Below are positions 1 through 12,951 of a stretch of DNA of 64,000 nucleotides, in pieces. A program made the position numbers and the translations under genes. The notes under the pieces are model-generated. The model made no database searches. It had not been told where the DNA came from and was given only the letters and a program-made list of their open reading frames with translations. Origin of the DNA: Coxiella endosymbiont of Amblyomma nuttalli (GTDB taxonomy: Bacteria > Pseudomonadota > Gammaproteobacteria > Coxiellales > Coxiellaceae); contig NZ_CP064834.1 in assembly GCF_018107685.1 (NCBI RefSeq), positions 1 through 64,000 of the forward strand. Reading direction: 5' to 3'. Each line of letters starts with the position of its first letter. The first letter of the stretch is position 1.

Positions 1-1353
1 ATGTCGGTATCAGTATTATTGTGGGACAAATGTCTTGGTTATTTACGCGACGAAATTCCATCGCAACAATACAATACGTGGATTCTTCTCTTGCATGCTA
101 TTGAATCCAAAAAAAATAGATTATTATCACTCACACCTAATCGATTTGTTCTAGATTGGATTAATGAACGGTTTTTAATCCGAATCAAAGAACTGTTGGA
201 TGAATTATCGGATACCCTAACGAAAATAGAATTACAGATCGGTAGTAAATCAACCGTTGAAATTGAATATATACCCGGAGAGATCACTAGAAAAATGACT
301 ACTACGACTGTAGTAGCATATCCTCAAACTAACATCAATAGTGGCTTCATTTTCAATACCTTTGTGGAAGGGAAATCTAATCAATTAGCACGCGCCGCAG
401 CTATTCAAGTTGTTGAAAATCCAGGACAAGCCTACAATTCGTTATTTGTTTATGGTGGGGTAGAATTAGGAAAAACTCACTTAATGCATGCAGTAGGTAA
501 TACTGTTTTACAGAAAAATCCTAGCATGAAAATCCTATATTTACATTCCGAACGTTTCGTAGCTGATATGATCAAAGCGTTGCAACATAATATGATGGAT
601 GAATGCAAACGCTTTTATCGATTCATCAATATATTACTCATCGATGATATTCAATTCTTTGCAGAGAAGAGTCGCCCTCAGGAAGAATTTTTTCATACTT
701 TTAATGCCTTATTGGATAATCAACAGCAAATTATTTTAACTTATAATCGTTATCCAAAAGAAATTAATAGATTAGAGGAGCGTCTACAGTCTCGATTTGG
801 CTGGAGATTGATGGTGACCATGAAGCCACCTGATCTAGAAACACGTGTTACTATTTTGATGGCAAAAGCAGATCAATTAAACGTGCATATTCCTCACGAG
901 ATTGCTTGCTTTGTTGCTAAACACATTCAGTCCAATAACGTCCGAGAACTCGAAGGTGCTTTAAAGCAAGTAATTGCTAATACTCACTTTATAGGACAGC
1001 TGATAACCATTGCATTTACAAAAAATGCATTGAAAGACTTACTTACACTTCAAGCGCGATCGGTTACTATTGAAAATATTCAAAAAACAGTAGCTGAATA
1101 TTATAAAATCAAAGGATCTGACTTATTAGCCAAACGACACAGTCGTTCAATCACACAACCTCGTCAGATTGCTATGGAACTAGCTAAAGAACTTCTTACT
1201 AATCGTAGTATTTCTGAAATATCGGTGATGCCTTTGGTGGCCGAGATCATACCACTGTTTTACATGCTTGTCGTAAAGTCAAGGTGCTTGCTACATCGCT
1301 TGATATTTTGGAAGATTACAAGAACTTGGTACGTATCTTGTCTGCCTAACTGA
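1..1353 (+). CDS. dnaA: Chromosomal replication initiator DnaA, frameshifted in domain IV
   Basis: Initiator ATPase that binds DnaA boxes and melts the origin. Domain I covers about residues 1-85, the AAA+ domain about 115-335 with Walker [10 protein letters not shown] (152-160) and Walker [11 protein letters not shown] (211-220), and domain IV begins near 345. An extra AT at 1219-1222 shifts the frame: the other frame from 1221 encodes the family signature [13 protein letters not shown] and stops at TAA 1347-1349, whereas the open frame gives 44 unrelated residues and stops at 1351-1353. As written, the product would lack the DnaA-box-reading helices. Conserved AAA+ positions also differ (Glu155 for Gly; LTYNR where LTSDR is usual). 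Heads the dnaA-dnaN-recF-gyrB cluster. Identity is certain; functionality is doubtful unless slippage or a sequencing error explains the shift. Confidence 0.9.
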   Translation: MSVSVLLWDKCLGYLRDEIPSQQYNTWILLLHAIESKKNRLLSLTPNRFVLDWINERFLIRIKELLDELSDTLTKIELQIGSKSTVEIEYIPGEITRKMTTTTVVAYPQTNINSGFIFNTFVEGKSNQLARAAAIQVVENPGQAYNSLFVYGGVELGKTHLMHAVGNTVLQKNPSMKILYLHSERFVADMIKALQHNMMDECKRFYRFINILLIDDIQFFAEKSRPQEEFFHTFNALLDNQQQIILTYNRYPKEINRLEERLQSRFGWRLMVTMKPPDLETRVTILMAKADQLNVHIPHEIACFVAKHIQSNNVRELEGALKQVIANTHFIGQLITIAFTKNALKDLLTLQARSVTIENIQKTVAEYYKIKGSDLLAKRHSRSITQPRQIAMELAKELLTNRSISEISVMPLVAEIIPLFYMLVVKSRCLLHRLIFWKITRTWYVSCLPN

Positions 1354-1379
1354 AATTTGGTAATTAAGAAGGTACGCCT

Positions 1380-2495
1380 ATGAAACTCAATCTGATCCGT
1401 GAAACATTATTAAGGCCTTTGCAATTAGTCATCGGTGTTGTGGAACGTAAACAAACTATACCAATTCTTTCAAATGTTTTACTTTCCACAGAAAAAAATA
1501 CACTTTCAATCACAGGCACTGATCTTGAAGTAGAACTGATTGGGCAAATACAGCTAGAAAAAGATGATGAAGTAGATCAACTCAAATTAACCATTCCTGG
1601 CCGAAAATTAATGGATGTTTGTCGAGCACTTCCTAAAAATGCACTAATTGAATTGTATCGTGATAAAGGAAAAATCATTCTTCGTTCAGGGTTCAGTCGA
1701 TTTACGTTGTCTACTTTGCCAGCAGAAGATTTTCCGAGTGTAGAAAGACGTGAGACATATCTAAAATTAATGATTTCTCAGCATCAATTTCATCGCTTGT
1801 TACAACGAACAGCTTTTGCTATGGCACAGCAGGATGTTCGTTATTATTTAAATGGCTTATTATTTGAAACTTATCCAACCCAATTACGTGCTATTGCCAC
1901 CGATGGACATCGCCTTTCAGCTAATGTATTAAACATCGAAACTAACATTGAACATCGCCTACAAATTATTATTCCCCGTAAGGGTGTGATTGAGTTATTG
2001 CGCTTACTAGCAGATAATGATGATCCAGCAATGCTTAAAATTGGGGATAATCATATTTGTGTTTCTACCAAGGATTTTACTTTTACCTCAAAACTCATTG
2101 AGGGCCGATTTCCCGATTGTGAGCGAGTCATTCCAAAAGGTGGTAACAAGCAAGTCGTCATTGATAGAAATATCTTAAAACAAGCACTTATTCGCACAGC
2201 TGTTCTTTGTAATGAAAAATTTAAAGGAATTCGCTTTGAATTTCGACAAAACTTATTACGTATTCTGGCGACTAACCACCAGCAGGAAACAGCAGAAGAA
2301 AAAGTAAAAATTGATTATGCTAAGGAGGATTTGAATATAGGATTTAATGTAAACTATCTCTTAGATGTTTTAAATACTATTTCTTCTTCAGGCAATATAA
2401 CACTGACCTTTTCCAACCCAGATAGTAGCGTTTTAATTCAAGAATCAGAAAATCAAACTGACAGCGCTTTTGTTGTTATGCCTATGCGATTATAA
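1380..2495 (+). CDS. dnaN: DNA polymerase III beta sliding clamp
   Basis: Ring-shaped processivity clamp that tethers DNA polymerase III and other partners to DNA. The 371-residue protein is close to the usual 366-370 and keeps the three-repeat clamp layout from the N-terminal [14 protein letters not shown] to the C-terminal VVMPMRL. A good ribosome binding site, AAGAAGG, lies just before the ATG. It follows dnaA by about 30 bases and precedes recF by 4, as in most gammaproteobacteria, so the three are probably cotranscribed. No breaks seen. Confidence 0.97.
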   Translation: MKLNLIRETLLRPLQLVIGVVERKQTIPILSNVLLSTEKNTLSITGTDLEVELIGQIQLEKDDEVDQLKLTIPGRKLMDVCRALPKNALIELYRDKGKIILRSGFSRFTLSTLPAEDFPSVERRETYLKLMISQHQFHRLLQRTAFAMAQQDVRYYLNGLLFETYPTQLRAIATDGHRLSANVLNIETNIEHRLQIIIPRKGVIELLRLLADNDDPAMLKIGDNHICVSTKDFTFTSKLIEGRFPDCERVIPKGGNKQVVIDRNILKQALIRTAVLCNEKFKGIRFEFRQNLLRILATNHQQETAEEKVKIDYAKEDLNIGFNVNYLLDVLNTISSSGNITLTFSNPDSSVLIQESENQTDSAFVVMPMRL

Positions 2496-2499
2496 TGGA

Positions 2500-3573
2500 A
2501 TGCCATATATTACTTCGATAAAAATCCATCAATTTCGAAACTTGTCTGCGGTTGATATTACTATCGCCTCACGCTTTAATTTTTTCTTCGGTCACAATGG
2601 GGCTGGAAAAACCAGTTTATTGGAGGCAATTTATTATCTAGGTGTGGGGCGCTCCTTTCGTACCCATTTACCTCAGTGTTTAATCCAAGACTCTACGGAT
2701 AGCTTTTCTGTCTTTATTGAGATTAATGAAGGTAAGCAGTCTACTCCCCTTGGAGTAGAACGTCACAAACAGGGAGGTAGACGTCTAAAAATAAATGGTG
2801 AGGTGATCTCCGATTGGTCAATTTTGGCAAAACGATTACCACTATGTATTTTAAGTACTATGAGCCATCAATTTTTATCAGATGGACCGAAAGTACGACG
2901 TCAATTTCTTGATTGGATATTGTTCCATGCGGAACCTACCTTTTTTCCTACCTGGAAACGTATTCAAAGAATTTTGAAACAACGTAATGCGGCACTTAAA
3001 GCACAATTATCGTTAGAAGAAATTACCTACTTGGATGAAGTACTGACTCAAAATGCCGAGTACATCGATAAACTTCGGAAAAAGATCACGTCAGAATTCA
3101 ATCATCTTTTTCAGGAAATTCTCCAACATTTCTTACCTGAACATACTCTCATTCTGCATTATTATCGCGGTTGGAGCGAAGGAAACACTCTTACTAAACT
3201 CCTTACTACTCATTTAAAGCTGGACCTACAGCGGGGTTATACACAAATAGGTCCACAGCGTGCTGATTTTTGCTTTTCTATCCGTTCTCTACCGGTTCAA
3301 GATATCTTATCTCAAGGACAGCAAAAATTGGTTACTTACGCCCTTCATATCACACAAGGTCTCCTGCTTAAAGAAAGGACATCACTTAGTCCTATTTATT
3401 TAATCGATGACTTAATTGCAGAACTAGACGTTGATAAACGCGAATGTGTCGTTAGTTTATTGGCCAAATTACAATCACAAGTGTTCGTTACTGGAATTAA
3501 CCATTTTGACCTGGATATACCCCCTAACACATCAATGTTCCACGTAAAACGTGGGTCGATCTCCATAACTTGA
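2500..3573 (+). CDS. recF: DNA gap repair ATPase RecF
   Basis: SMC-like ATPase that helps load RecA at single-strand gaps. The ATG at 2500 gives 357 residues, the same as E. coli, and starts at the conserved [15 protein letters not shown]; a TTG 30 bases upstream would overlap dnaN and is less likely. Walker [10 protein letters not shown] is at residues 31-39, the ABC-type signature LSQGQQKL near 270 and Walker [13 protein letters not shown] near 300. The 3' end contains a parS-like sequence described separately. Intact. Confidence 0.95.
   Translation: MPYITSIKIHQFRNLSAVDITIASRFNFFFGHNGAGKTSLLEAIYYLGVGRSFRTHLPQCLIQDSTDSFSVFIEINEGKQSTPLGVERHKQGGRRLKINGEVISDWSILAKRLPLCILSTMSHQFLSDGPKVRRQFLDWILFHAEPTFFPTWKRIQRILKQRNAALKAQLSLEEITYLDEVLTQNAEYIDKLRKKITSEFNHLFQEILQHFLPEHTLILHYYRGWSEGNTLTKLLTTHLKLDLQRGYTQIGPQRADFCFSIRSLPVQDILSQGQQKLVTYALHITQGLLLKERTSLSPIYLIDDLIAELDVDKRECVVSLLAKLQSQVFVTGINHFDLDIPPNTSMFHVKRGSISIT
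3536..3551. promoter_or_regulatory. parS-like sequence inside the recF 3' end
   Basis: TGTTCCACGTAAAACG matches the bacterial centromere consensus TGTTCCACGTGAAACA at 14 of 16 positions (consensus from memory of the ParB literature). It encodes Met-Phe-His-Val-Lys-Arg, which is also a common RecF ending, so protein constraint alone could produce the match. Mutations fall in the right half, breaking the CACGTG palindrome. Confidence 0.35.
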
Positions 3574-3769
3574 ATAAATATGCCGCCTATAATAGTTGAC
3601 GAATCTAAAAAAACTATTAAATGTTTAACGTGTATTCAACTTAGTGAAATATATATTCGGTGAACAGCTTGGTGAATATTCTAGCAGATGTATTCAACTG
3701 TGATACAATGAGACACATTCCAAGAACCGAACTTACAAGATATTAAGAATTACTAGCACGGAGTAATAA

Positions 3770-6193
<2,424 letters not shown>

Positions 6194-7324
6194 ATATAGC
6201 TATAATTAATTTAATTGTTTGAATTTTTCATCTTTTGACTATCTGTTTTAGGACCAATAATCAGTTTAGGAGTTTAGAATTTAATGGCATTAGTACCATT
6301 AGGTAACGCACTTTATGGAATGTAGTATTTTATGAAAAAGAGAAACTAACTTATATGTTCACTACTTAACACTTTCTGTCGTTCGACAAGAACTGAAAAT
6401 ATACATAAGGTACAATATATATGCGCATCGTAGTATACATACCATACCAATTTCCATGATTAATGGTAACGGGGTACAATTTATCAGTTGCTGAAAGCAT
6501 TATATGTTCCCAGATTAAAGATAAGCAATCCTACACAGCTTACACACTAAGCCTCGCGCTGATCTAAATAATTTTTAATCATTATTTCACTTTAATTGAT
6601 CACATCCACTGACAAAATATCTTGAAAATATTTTCAGGCTGGGTATGCGTTTTAAGTATTATTCTTAACATCGTGTGATAAAATTCACAAATGCACCAAA
6701 CTTACTATGATGTGCGCTGATAATTTAGTTATTTTATCTAATTGCAGGCTTATTTAACCTATTTGAATAGATAATACGAAAAGATATAGAGAGAAAACAT
6801 CTTCTTAAAATGGTTATACATAATAAAAATAGTAAGAAGGTACGGCTACCGTTTGCTTACAATAGACGACCTTTGGTCTTTCATAGTATGCATAATTTAT
6901 GGATATACCTCCCATATAGATTGGTATCAGCAAACATCAGCATGAAAATCTACGTTGTATCTTACAAATACTTCAATCTTGCAATCACGCAATACAAGGA
7001 AATATAGTTTCGATTAGCAAAAATTCTTGCTTGGATGGGGTATTTCTTATGATTATTGTACACAATGCTTTAGTTGTTCTCCTTAAATATAGTAAGGTCG
7101 CTCTTCTCTATGAGCTGCATAATAATTTATCATCATCGGATGGTGTGTATGGTTAAAAACATTTTTCTATATTGTATTTTATAAACAATAAACAGCATCT
7201 GCTCTGAAAATTATTTCAGGATAATCACTGTTAAAGTTAAATCGGAGTTATTCAGAAGTCACAGATTGCTATTAGGAAAAATCAGTAAAAGTTTCTAAAT
7301 TTTATTTTTATCCAGTATAAAGAT
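6194..7324. other. Non-coding stretch after gyrB
   Basis: About 1.1 kb of AT-rich DNA with stops in all frames. I recognise no gene remnant, RNA or clear terminator. The longest open frame (65 codons) has no similarity I can name and no ribosome binding site. Confidence 0.6.
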
Positions 7325-7906
7325 CTATAGCGAACGACGTAAAAATAGATTATATGACAAAGCGCCCGTTGCTCTTCTTCGATAAATTGTCCAATTTTCA
7401 GGTACCGGTAAAGGTTTCAAATCCTTTTCAACTTCTACATAAATGAAAGCATGATCTGACATTATTTGTATTTTTTCCAACCATTCTCCTGCCTTTCGAA
7501 TAAAACCTTGACGAAAAGGAGGATCAAGAAAAATAATATCGAAAGAAATATTCTTTTTTAATAGTGGGAAATCAAATAAACATGCATTACGGATAAATTC
7601 AACATTAATGGCTTTTAAAATAGCTGCATTTTTTCTCAATGCGTTGATAATTTGATCAGAATGATCAATAAAAGTTACATGAGTTGCACCTCGTGACAAT
7701 GCTTCAAATCCAAAAGCACCACTGCCTGCAAATAAGTCCAAACAATTTGCACCAACAATATAAGGCATCAACCAGTTAAATACAGTTTCACGAACACGAT
7801 TACCAGTTGGGCGTAAATTAGAAACCTCAGGAAAAACCAGACCTCGGCCACGCCATTTTCCACCGATAATACGAACTTTTCCTTGTAATCGTTTAGACAT
7901 AAACAC
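7325..7906 (-). CDS. rsmD: 16S rRNA (guanine966-N2)-methyltransferase RsmD
   Basis: Methylates G966 of 16S rRNA using SAM during 30S assembly. The 193-residue protein (E. coli 198) has the N-terminal IIGGKWRGRGL and RPTGNRVRETVFNWL segments, SAM motif I DLFAGSGAFGFEALSRGA near 60 and the catalytic DPPF motif near 130. The ATG at 7906 or the in-frame ATG two codons later could be used; neither has a strong ribosome binding site. It stands alone on the minus strand between two decayed stretches. Intact. Confidence 0.95.
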   Translation of the reverse strand: MFMSKRLQGKVRIIGGKWRGRGLVFPEVSNLRPTGNRVRETVFNWLMPYIVGANCLDLFAGSGAFGFEALSRGATHVTFIDHSDQIINALRKNAAILKAINVEFIRNACLFDFPLLKKNISFDIIFLDPPFRQGFIRKAGEWLEKIQIMSDHAFIYVEVEKDLKPLPVPENWTIYRRRATGALSYNLFLRRSL

Positions 7907-9957
7907 TAATATTCTGGCTTCACATTACGTAATACACAAACTACAAGTCCTACTAATAACAGCTATGTTTTTAAATCTTTTGTCTAAAGATGGTCATTAT
8001 CTGTTGCGATCAATGACTTTCATTTTATCATGGTAGCTCAGATAGTTTCCAGTCGGTTTCTTAATTTAAAGCGATATTATCTTAACTAATACGTTATCTG
8101 TATTTATAAACAATTTTAGAGAACATGTTCCATCTCCGATAAGATTGTTTCCCTTCCGATAGTTGAATCTACATAAGTTCTTAAGTAATTAAATTTATAA
8201 ACCATCATCATGATGAATACTACTTATCTGACTCAACAATAGAGAAAATTCTTTAAGGATAATCCACCTAACTATTCGATTTCCGAGAACAAGAAAAAAT
8301 CGGAGTGATGTTAATTATTCTAACAATCATAAATTACAGAATGGTATTCTACTTAGTACTTACTAGGCCGAAAATAGTGTGTATTGATACAAAACTTTCT
8401 GATACTAAATAATAAAAACCACAATTTTATCTTGCCAGGCAGACAATAATGCGATGGTTTTGTTGACAGCTTTCTCTTTATCGCGAGCTAAAATAAATCA
8501 TCATAACCTATAAATGCCATCATTGACAAAATATCTTTATTTCATCTGTCGCTAAAACGATTTTAGATAATTGCTTGTTATAATTAAAATGAGGTTTGTC
8601 GCTTTATCAAATGAGATCGTCGACATTCCAATGATAGTTAAACTTCCACAAATCTGTCTAAAGCAGGTTCTAGTAATTTAATCACTGTTACTTAAAGACG
8701 CAAACCTACTGCTGTCATATATCTCGGACTTATTGATACCACATTGAGAGTTTATCTGATTATACTCGGTCACAAGTAATTGTCGTTACTTATATCGTAT
8801 CTTCAACTAACAAAGAATTCACTCATGATGTTAATCCCCATTTATTTTAATTATCGAAGAGCAGGTAAAGCATACTACTCAAGATATCAACCACCGGAAC
8901 TTGATCGGGAATACAGTGACATGAACGAAAATTAAATATTTGCTTCATTAATCAGACTTAATCACATAAATGTTATAAAATTTTATAACTAGCACACTAC
9001 TGTATCGTTATCATGAATAGAAAAGGGAACGGATAAATCCATGACAGTAATTCATTTTAGTGACAACGATTGGCGATCTAAAATAAGCTAGCACTTATTA
9101 ATGTATCAATAATAGCCGAAGAATAGATTAACTAATTGTTTCTTTGAAAAAGTTCAGTTTTTAATAGTTTTTTTACCATTTAGTTTTTCTTATGCAATCC
9201 ATAATCAACTAATAGATTCAGAACATTTAAATGCACGGTTTAATTAACAGGTGAATCCTATGTAAATGCCCCATAATAGATTTGTTTTCTACACGTTTGG
9301 TTTACGCGCGGGGATCTAATCAAACAACCTAACTACTGTGCAATTGATTAAGCATATAACCAGGTACTATAGTCGCTTGCTGCTTTTTCTACGAAAATTA
9401 AATGCCAACAAAACCGTGAGCTCTGCACTGTATTTCAACGAGGTATATACATGATGTATATAGTGATCTACCTTAGTTATTGCGCGAGCGAAAAAGTGTT
9501 TAATGTCTCATCATAAGATCTTGGAACTAACTAATGTCTATATTATTTCTAGCTTATTTCTAGCGGGAGAAATTTCTATACATTTCTATATCTTAATAAG
9601 ATGTTATCCAAGGAAGTAACCTCAATTTAATTGGTCAAAAATTTTTACAAACGCATAGTTTTAATTTTAGTTTCGACATCCCTCATTATCACTACAATTG
9701 AAATTACAACCAGCATGGATATTAACCCTGTATATCTTGCGTACCACCTATACATTCAAGATCTGTCGTATTGATGATCTAAGAAGGTATTGATAAACAC
9801 TGTTCCACAGTGTCCATAAGTTCTAACATATAGGCTATTGGCAAAATATGTGCACCGTCTCCCTATATAAAACTTAACTCTTTGTATTATAAAATTTTTT
9901 AATCAATTTTTTCTATAAAGCACGCGAAATATCCGTGATTCTATCATGCTCATTATA
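7907..9957. other. Decayed stretch between rsmD and ftsY
   Basis: About 2 kb without an open gene. In related bacteria I would expect M16 peptidase genes on the minus strand here; only the start of one is legible (9958-10043). Two perfect short tandem duplications lie at 9543-9564 and 9572-9591. Confidence 0.5.
9543..9564. repeat. 11-bp perfect tandem duplication
   Basis: TTATTTCTAGC occurs twice head to tail. A second 10-bp pair, ATTTCTATAC and ATTTCTATAT, follows at 9572-9591. Both lie in decayed DNA and look like replication-slippage products. Confidence 0.9.
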
Positions 9958-10043
9958 AACTCATTACAACCGTGTTCGACAACCTCTTTAACAATGAATT
10001 AAGACTATTAGTCAGTTGCGACTCATGAACACGTACTGGCCCT
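9958..10043 (-). pseudogene. Remnant of an M16 zinc peptidase N-terminus
   Basis: The minus strand reads VHESQLTNSLNSLLKRLSN followed by TVVMSL, which lines up residue for residue (one gap) with the start of M16 peptidases, roughly VHEYxLxNGLKLIVKEDHR then xPVVxS. The usual arrangement of M16 genes divergent from ftsY and upstream of rsmD supports this. No HxxEH zinc motif is readable downstream. The family pattern is from memory, so the assignment is tentative. Confidence 0.4.
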
Positions 10044-10153
10044 AATGGGAAAAATAACTTACTAAATAATTTCAAGTATGTAGTATAATTGTAAATACTA
10101 CTCAAATCCACCAGACGATGTTAAAATAAAATGATTTTTAACAGGCGTTGACT

Positions 10154-11128
10154 ATGTTCGATTTTTCAAAATCCAAGCGTCGGTCTATAGAAAACGATGT
10201 CAGGTCTTCACAGCCAAAAAAAAAGTGGTTTTCTCGTCTCAATGAGAGCCTAAGGCGAACTCGCAGACGGCTCACTGACAGTCTCAGTCACCTGATGCTT
10301 GGAAAAAAGAACATTGATGTTGATTTACTAGATAAATTAGAAACAATTCTTTTAACTGCCGATATGGGTATGGAAGCAAGCCAATCTATTCTTAAAAAAT
10401 TATCGCAGCAAGTTGCTCGTAAATCTTTTTCCAGTCCAACTGCTTTAATAAGCAGTTTAAAAACAGAATTACTAACTATCTTGAAACCCTACCAAAATCC
10501 GCTCAATATTAATCAATCACCGTTTGTCATTTTAGTAGTAGGAGTTAACGGTGTTGGTAAAACAACCACTGTTGCAAAATTAGCTCATTTTTATCAATTA
10601 CAAAACAGACGTGTCGTTCTAGCTGCTGGGGATACTTTTCGCGCAGCTGCTATTGAGCAATTGCAAGCTTTTGGTGGACGTAGTCAAATACCGGTTATCG
10701 CACAGCACCCCGGTGCAGACAGTGCTTCTGTAATTTACGATGCAATGGAAGCGGCAACGGCAAGAAATTATGATATTTTAATTGCTGATACAGCAGGTCG
10801 CCTGCATACTCAATCTCATCTGATGCAAGAATTAAAAAAAATAAAGTACGTCATAAAGAAAATAAATTTTGCAGCACCACATGAAACTTTATTGATAATC
10901 GATGCAGGAACGGGGCAAAATGCAATTAACCAAGCAGAGCAATTTAATGAACATATTGGTTTGAGCGGTATTGCTCTTACAAAATTAGACGGAACCGCTA
11001 AAGGCGGAATTATTTTCGCTATCGCAAAAAAAATGCAATTACCCATTCGATTTATTGGTATCGGTGAACAGATTGATGATTTCAAGGCTTTTGATGCAGA
11101 GGAATTTATCACCGCCCTATTACAATAA
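10154..11128 (+). CDS. ftsY: Signal recognition particle receptor FtsY
   Basis: SRP-receptor GTPase that docks ribosomes making membrane proteins at the translocon. The ATG at 10154 gives 324 residues; a TTG six bases earlier is less likely. After a short basic N-terminus come the helical N domain (about 25-95) and the G domain with VVGVNGVGKTTTVAKLAH, AAGDTFRAAAIEQL, the DTAGR box and TKLDGTAKGG. The acidic A domain found in E. coli is absent, as in many relatives. The stop codon lies inside sequence that also encodes the start of the hldE remnant, so its last codons sit on a deletion junction. Confidence 0.95.
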   Translation: MFDFSKSKRRSIENDVRSSQPKKKWFSRLNESLRRTRRRLTDSLSHLMLGKKNIDVDLLDKLETILLTADMGMEASQSILKKLSQQVARKSFSSPTALISSLKTELLTILKPYQNPLNINQSPFVILVVGVNGVGKTTTVAKLAHFYQLQNRRVVLAAGDTFRAAAIEQLQAFGGRSQIPVIAQHPGADSASVIYDAMEAATARNYDILIADTAGRLHTQSHLMQELKKIKYVIKKINFAAPHETLLIIDAGTGQNAINQAEQFNEHIGLSGIALTKLDGTAKGGIIFAIAKKMQLPIRFIGIGEQIDDFKAFDAEEFITALLQ

Positions 11129-11741
11129 AGGCACACTTAATAATGCTTCAACTCTTATTAAAGAAGCTCGTAACAAAGGATTACCTGTATTGGTTGATCC
11201 AAAAGCTACTGATTTCACTCGCTATGAGGGAGCTACTCTTTTAACGCCTAATTTAAAAGAATTTGAAGCAGTGACAGGTTGTTGTAAAACAGAACAAGAA
11301 ATTGAGTCTAAAGCGCGTGTCCTTATTCAACGACACCATTTTGAAGCTATCCTCATTACACGTGGCACGCATGGAATGCTTTTAATCCAGAAAGACAAAG
11401 CAGCCGTTAATTTAACGGCATATACCCGAGAAGTGTACGATGTGACTGGAGCAGGTGATACCGTGATCTCAGTCATAGCAGCCTCACTAGCGGCAGGCTG
11501 TGATTGGGTGCAAGCAGTGACGTTGGCTAATATAGCAGCAGGATTGGTAGTTCGCAAGCTCGGGACTGCAACAATCACCGTGCCAGAGTTGCAACGCGCC
11601 TTGTATCAAATTGCTGGTTTGCATGTTGGTGTATTGACAGAAAAAGAGTTGTTATTGGTTGTTGCAGATTTGGAAAACTTTAAAAGAAAATGTATCACTC
11701 AAATATGTAATCGCTATTTAATTCAGAATTGGAACAATTGA
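11121..11741 (+). pseudogene. hldE: Truncated HldE: kinase C-terminal half only
   Basis: HldE is a two-domain enzyme of ADP-heptose synthesis: a PfkB-type kinase followed by an adenylyltransferase. Here the open frame starts abruptly at YNKGTLNNASTLIKEA, matching the middle of the kinase, and continues through VDPKATDFTRYEGATLLTPN and the catalytic DVTGAGDTVI to the inter-domain linker TEKELLLVVADL. About 150 N-terminal residues and the entire nucleotidyltransferase domain are missing. The frame overlaps the last codons of ftsY, so the ftsY 3' end and hldE interior were joined by a deletion or rearrangement. Almost certainly non-functional. Confidence 0.85.
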
Positions 11742-12838
11742 TCCCAATACAAGAAAATTTTGATTCTCAAGTCAATAGGTGTAACACAAATTTTTATCCG
11801 TCATTCTCTTTGAATATGTCAATCAAAGATTTTACAATTCTTACGGATTAATTTGTTGTATAGATGTTTTAGCATAACTTCTCATCAGTTTAATGATCTT
11901 TAGCGCTGCTTATACTGCTGCTCATCTTTTGTACAGGTCATGAACTCATCAGTGATCTCTAATTATATAGCTGTATAGAGCACCCAGATTGGCATGAATA
12001 TTATCTTTTCCGGGTGAGTATTATCTTTTTTGATTCTTAAGTTTTATCTTTATGTGTGTGGTTAATACTTTATCAGAACTTGAACGATCCCTAAAAGTTT
12101 ATAGATTACGAAATAATCGTTTGTAAAGAAAGCATAATTCGTTAATAGCACAAAAACAATTTTTATTTATCTTACCTAAGATTATCTTTACAGAAAGGTA
12201 GTCATTTTAAATTACACTACATTTACAAACTTAATCAGACGGAGTGACTTTCTAATCTAGTTTCTTAGTATACTATCATTAAGATTAACTAATTAAAACA
12301 TTCTTGAAAAATTTCCGTAGAAAAATTATTGTTATCCTTAATATTAATTTTAATACAAAAATTAAATCAACTGAAAAAGCATCAACGGACTGATCTTTAA
12401 TAATCTTTTCGGTAAGCTCACCGAGAAGTGCTGTACAAGAAAGTACAACAGTAAATAGAAATCATTTTTTTCAAAACTTATCTCTAAGTAAACACCTTAA
12501 TTAACCAACAATAGTGCTATACAACACTGTGTTAACTTAATTATTTTATTGCTCTCAATTATTGCTCTAAGATATTCTTTGTAGTGTATAAGTATAAACC
12601 TAATCTTCAAAAAATAGGATTATTATGATCACGAACATTGAACAAACGACAAGGAAAGACAACGCGTCGATATTATGTTGACATAAACACTTTAGATGAT
12701 TAATTAATCAGTAACTTGTGATCCTGTTAACAGCAGGATTGGTTATTGTACTGTCAAAGAAATTCTCTTTAGTATATAACCAAAAACTTCAACGGAGTCT
12801 ATTTTATCTTTGGTAAAGTCTGACGAATAAGTTACTAG
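11742..12838. other. Non-coding stretch before rpoH
   Basis: About 1.1 kb with no open gene. ftsE and ftsX usually sit between ftsY and rpoH in this group; I could not read either of them here. An imperfect direct repeat, GAATATTATCTTTT and GAGTATTATCTTTT, lies at 11996-12029, and ATTGCTCT recurs at 12549 and 12562. Confidence 0.5.
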
Positions 12839-12862
12839 GCTAGATTTGAGATTTAATCTAGC
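12839..12862. promoter_or_regulatory. Perfect 8-bp hairpin in the rpoH leader
   Basis: GCTAGATT and AATCTAGC are exact inverted copies separated by 8 bases. There is no T run, so a terminator is unlikely. It could fold in the rpoH transcript about 90 bases before the start codon; a regulatory role is speculative. Confidence 0.4.
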
Positions 12863-12951
12863 TCTGCTGGTGTTTAGCAAGAAAAGATGTTAGGATTGTC
12901 GTCATTGGCAAGTAGCTTTGATGAATTAAGGAGTGTAGCATAAAGACTCAT

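Noticed and set aside
6810-7007. 65-codon open frame after gyrB
   Set aside because: No ribosome binding site, no family I recognise, and such lengths are expected by chance in this much AT-rich DNA.
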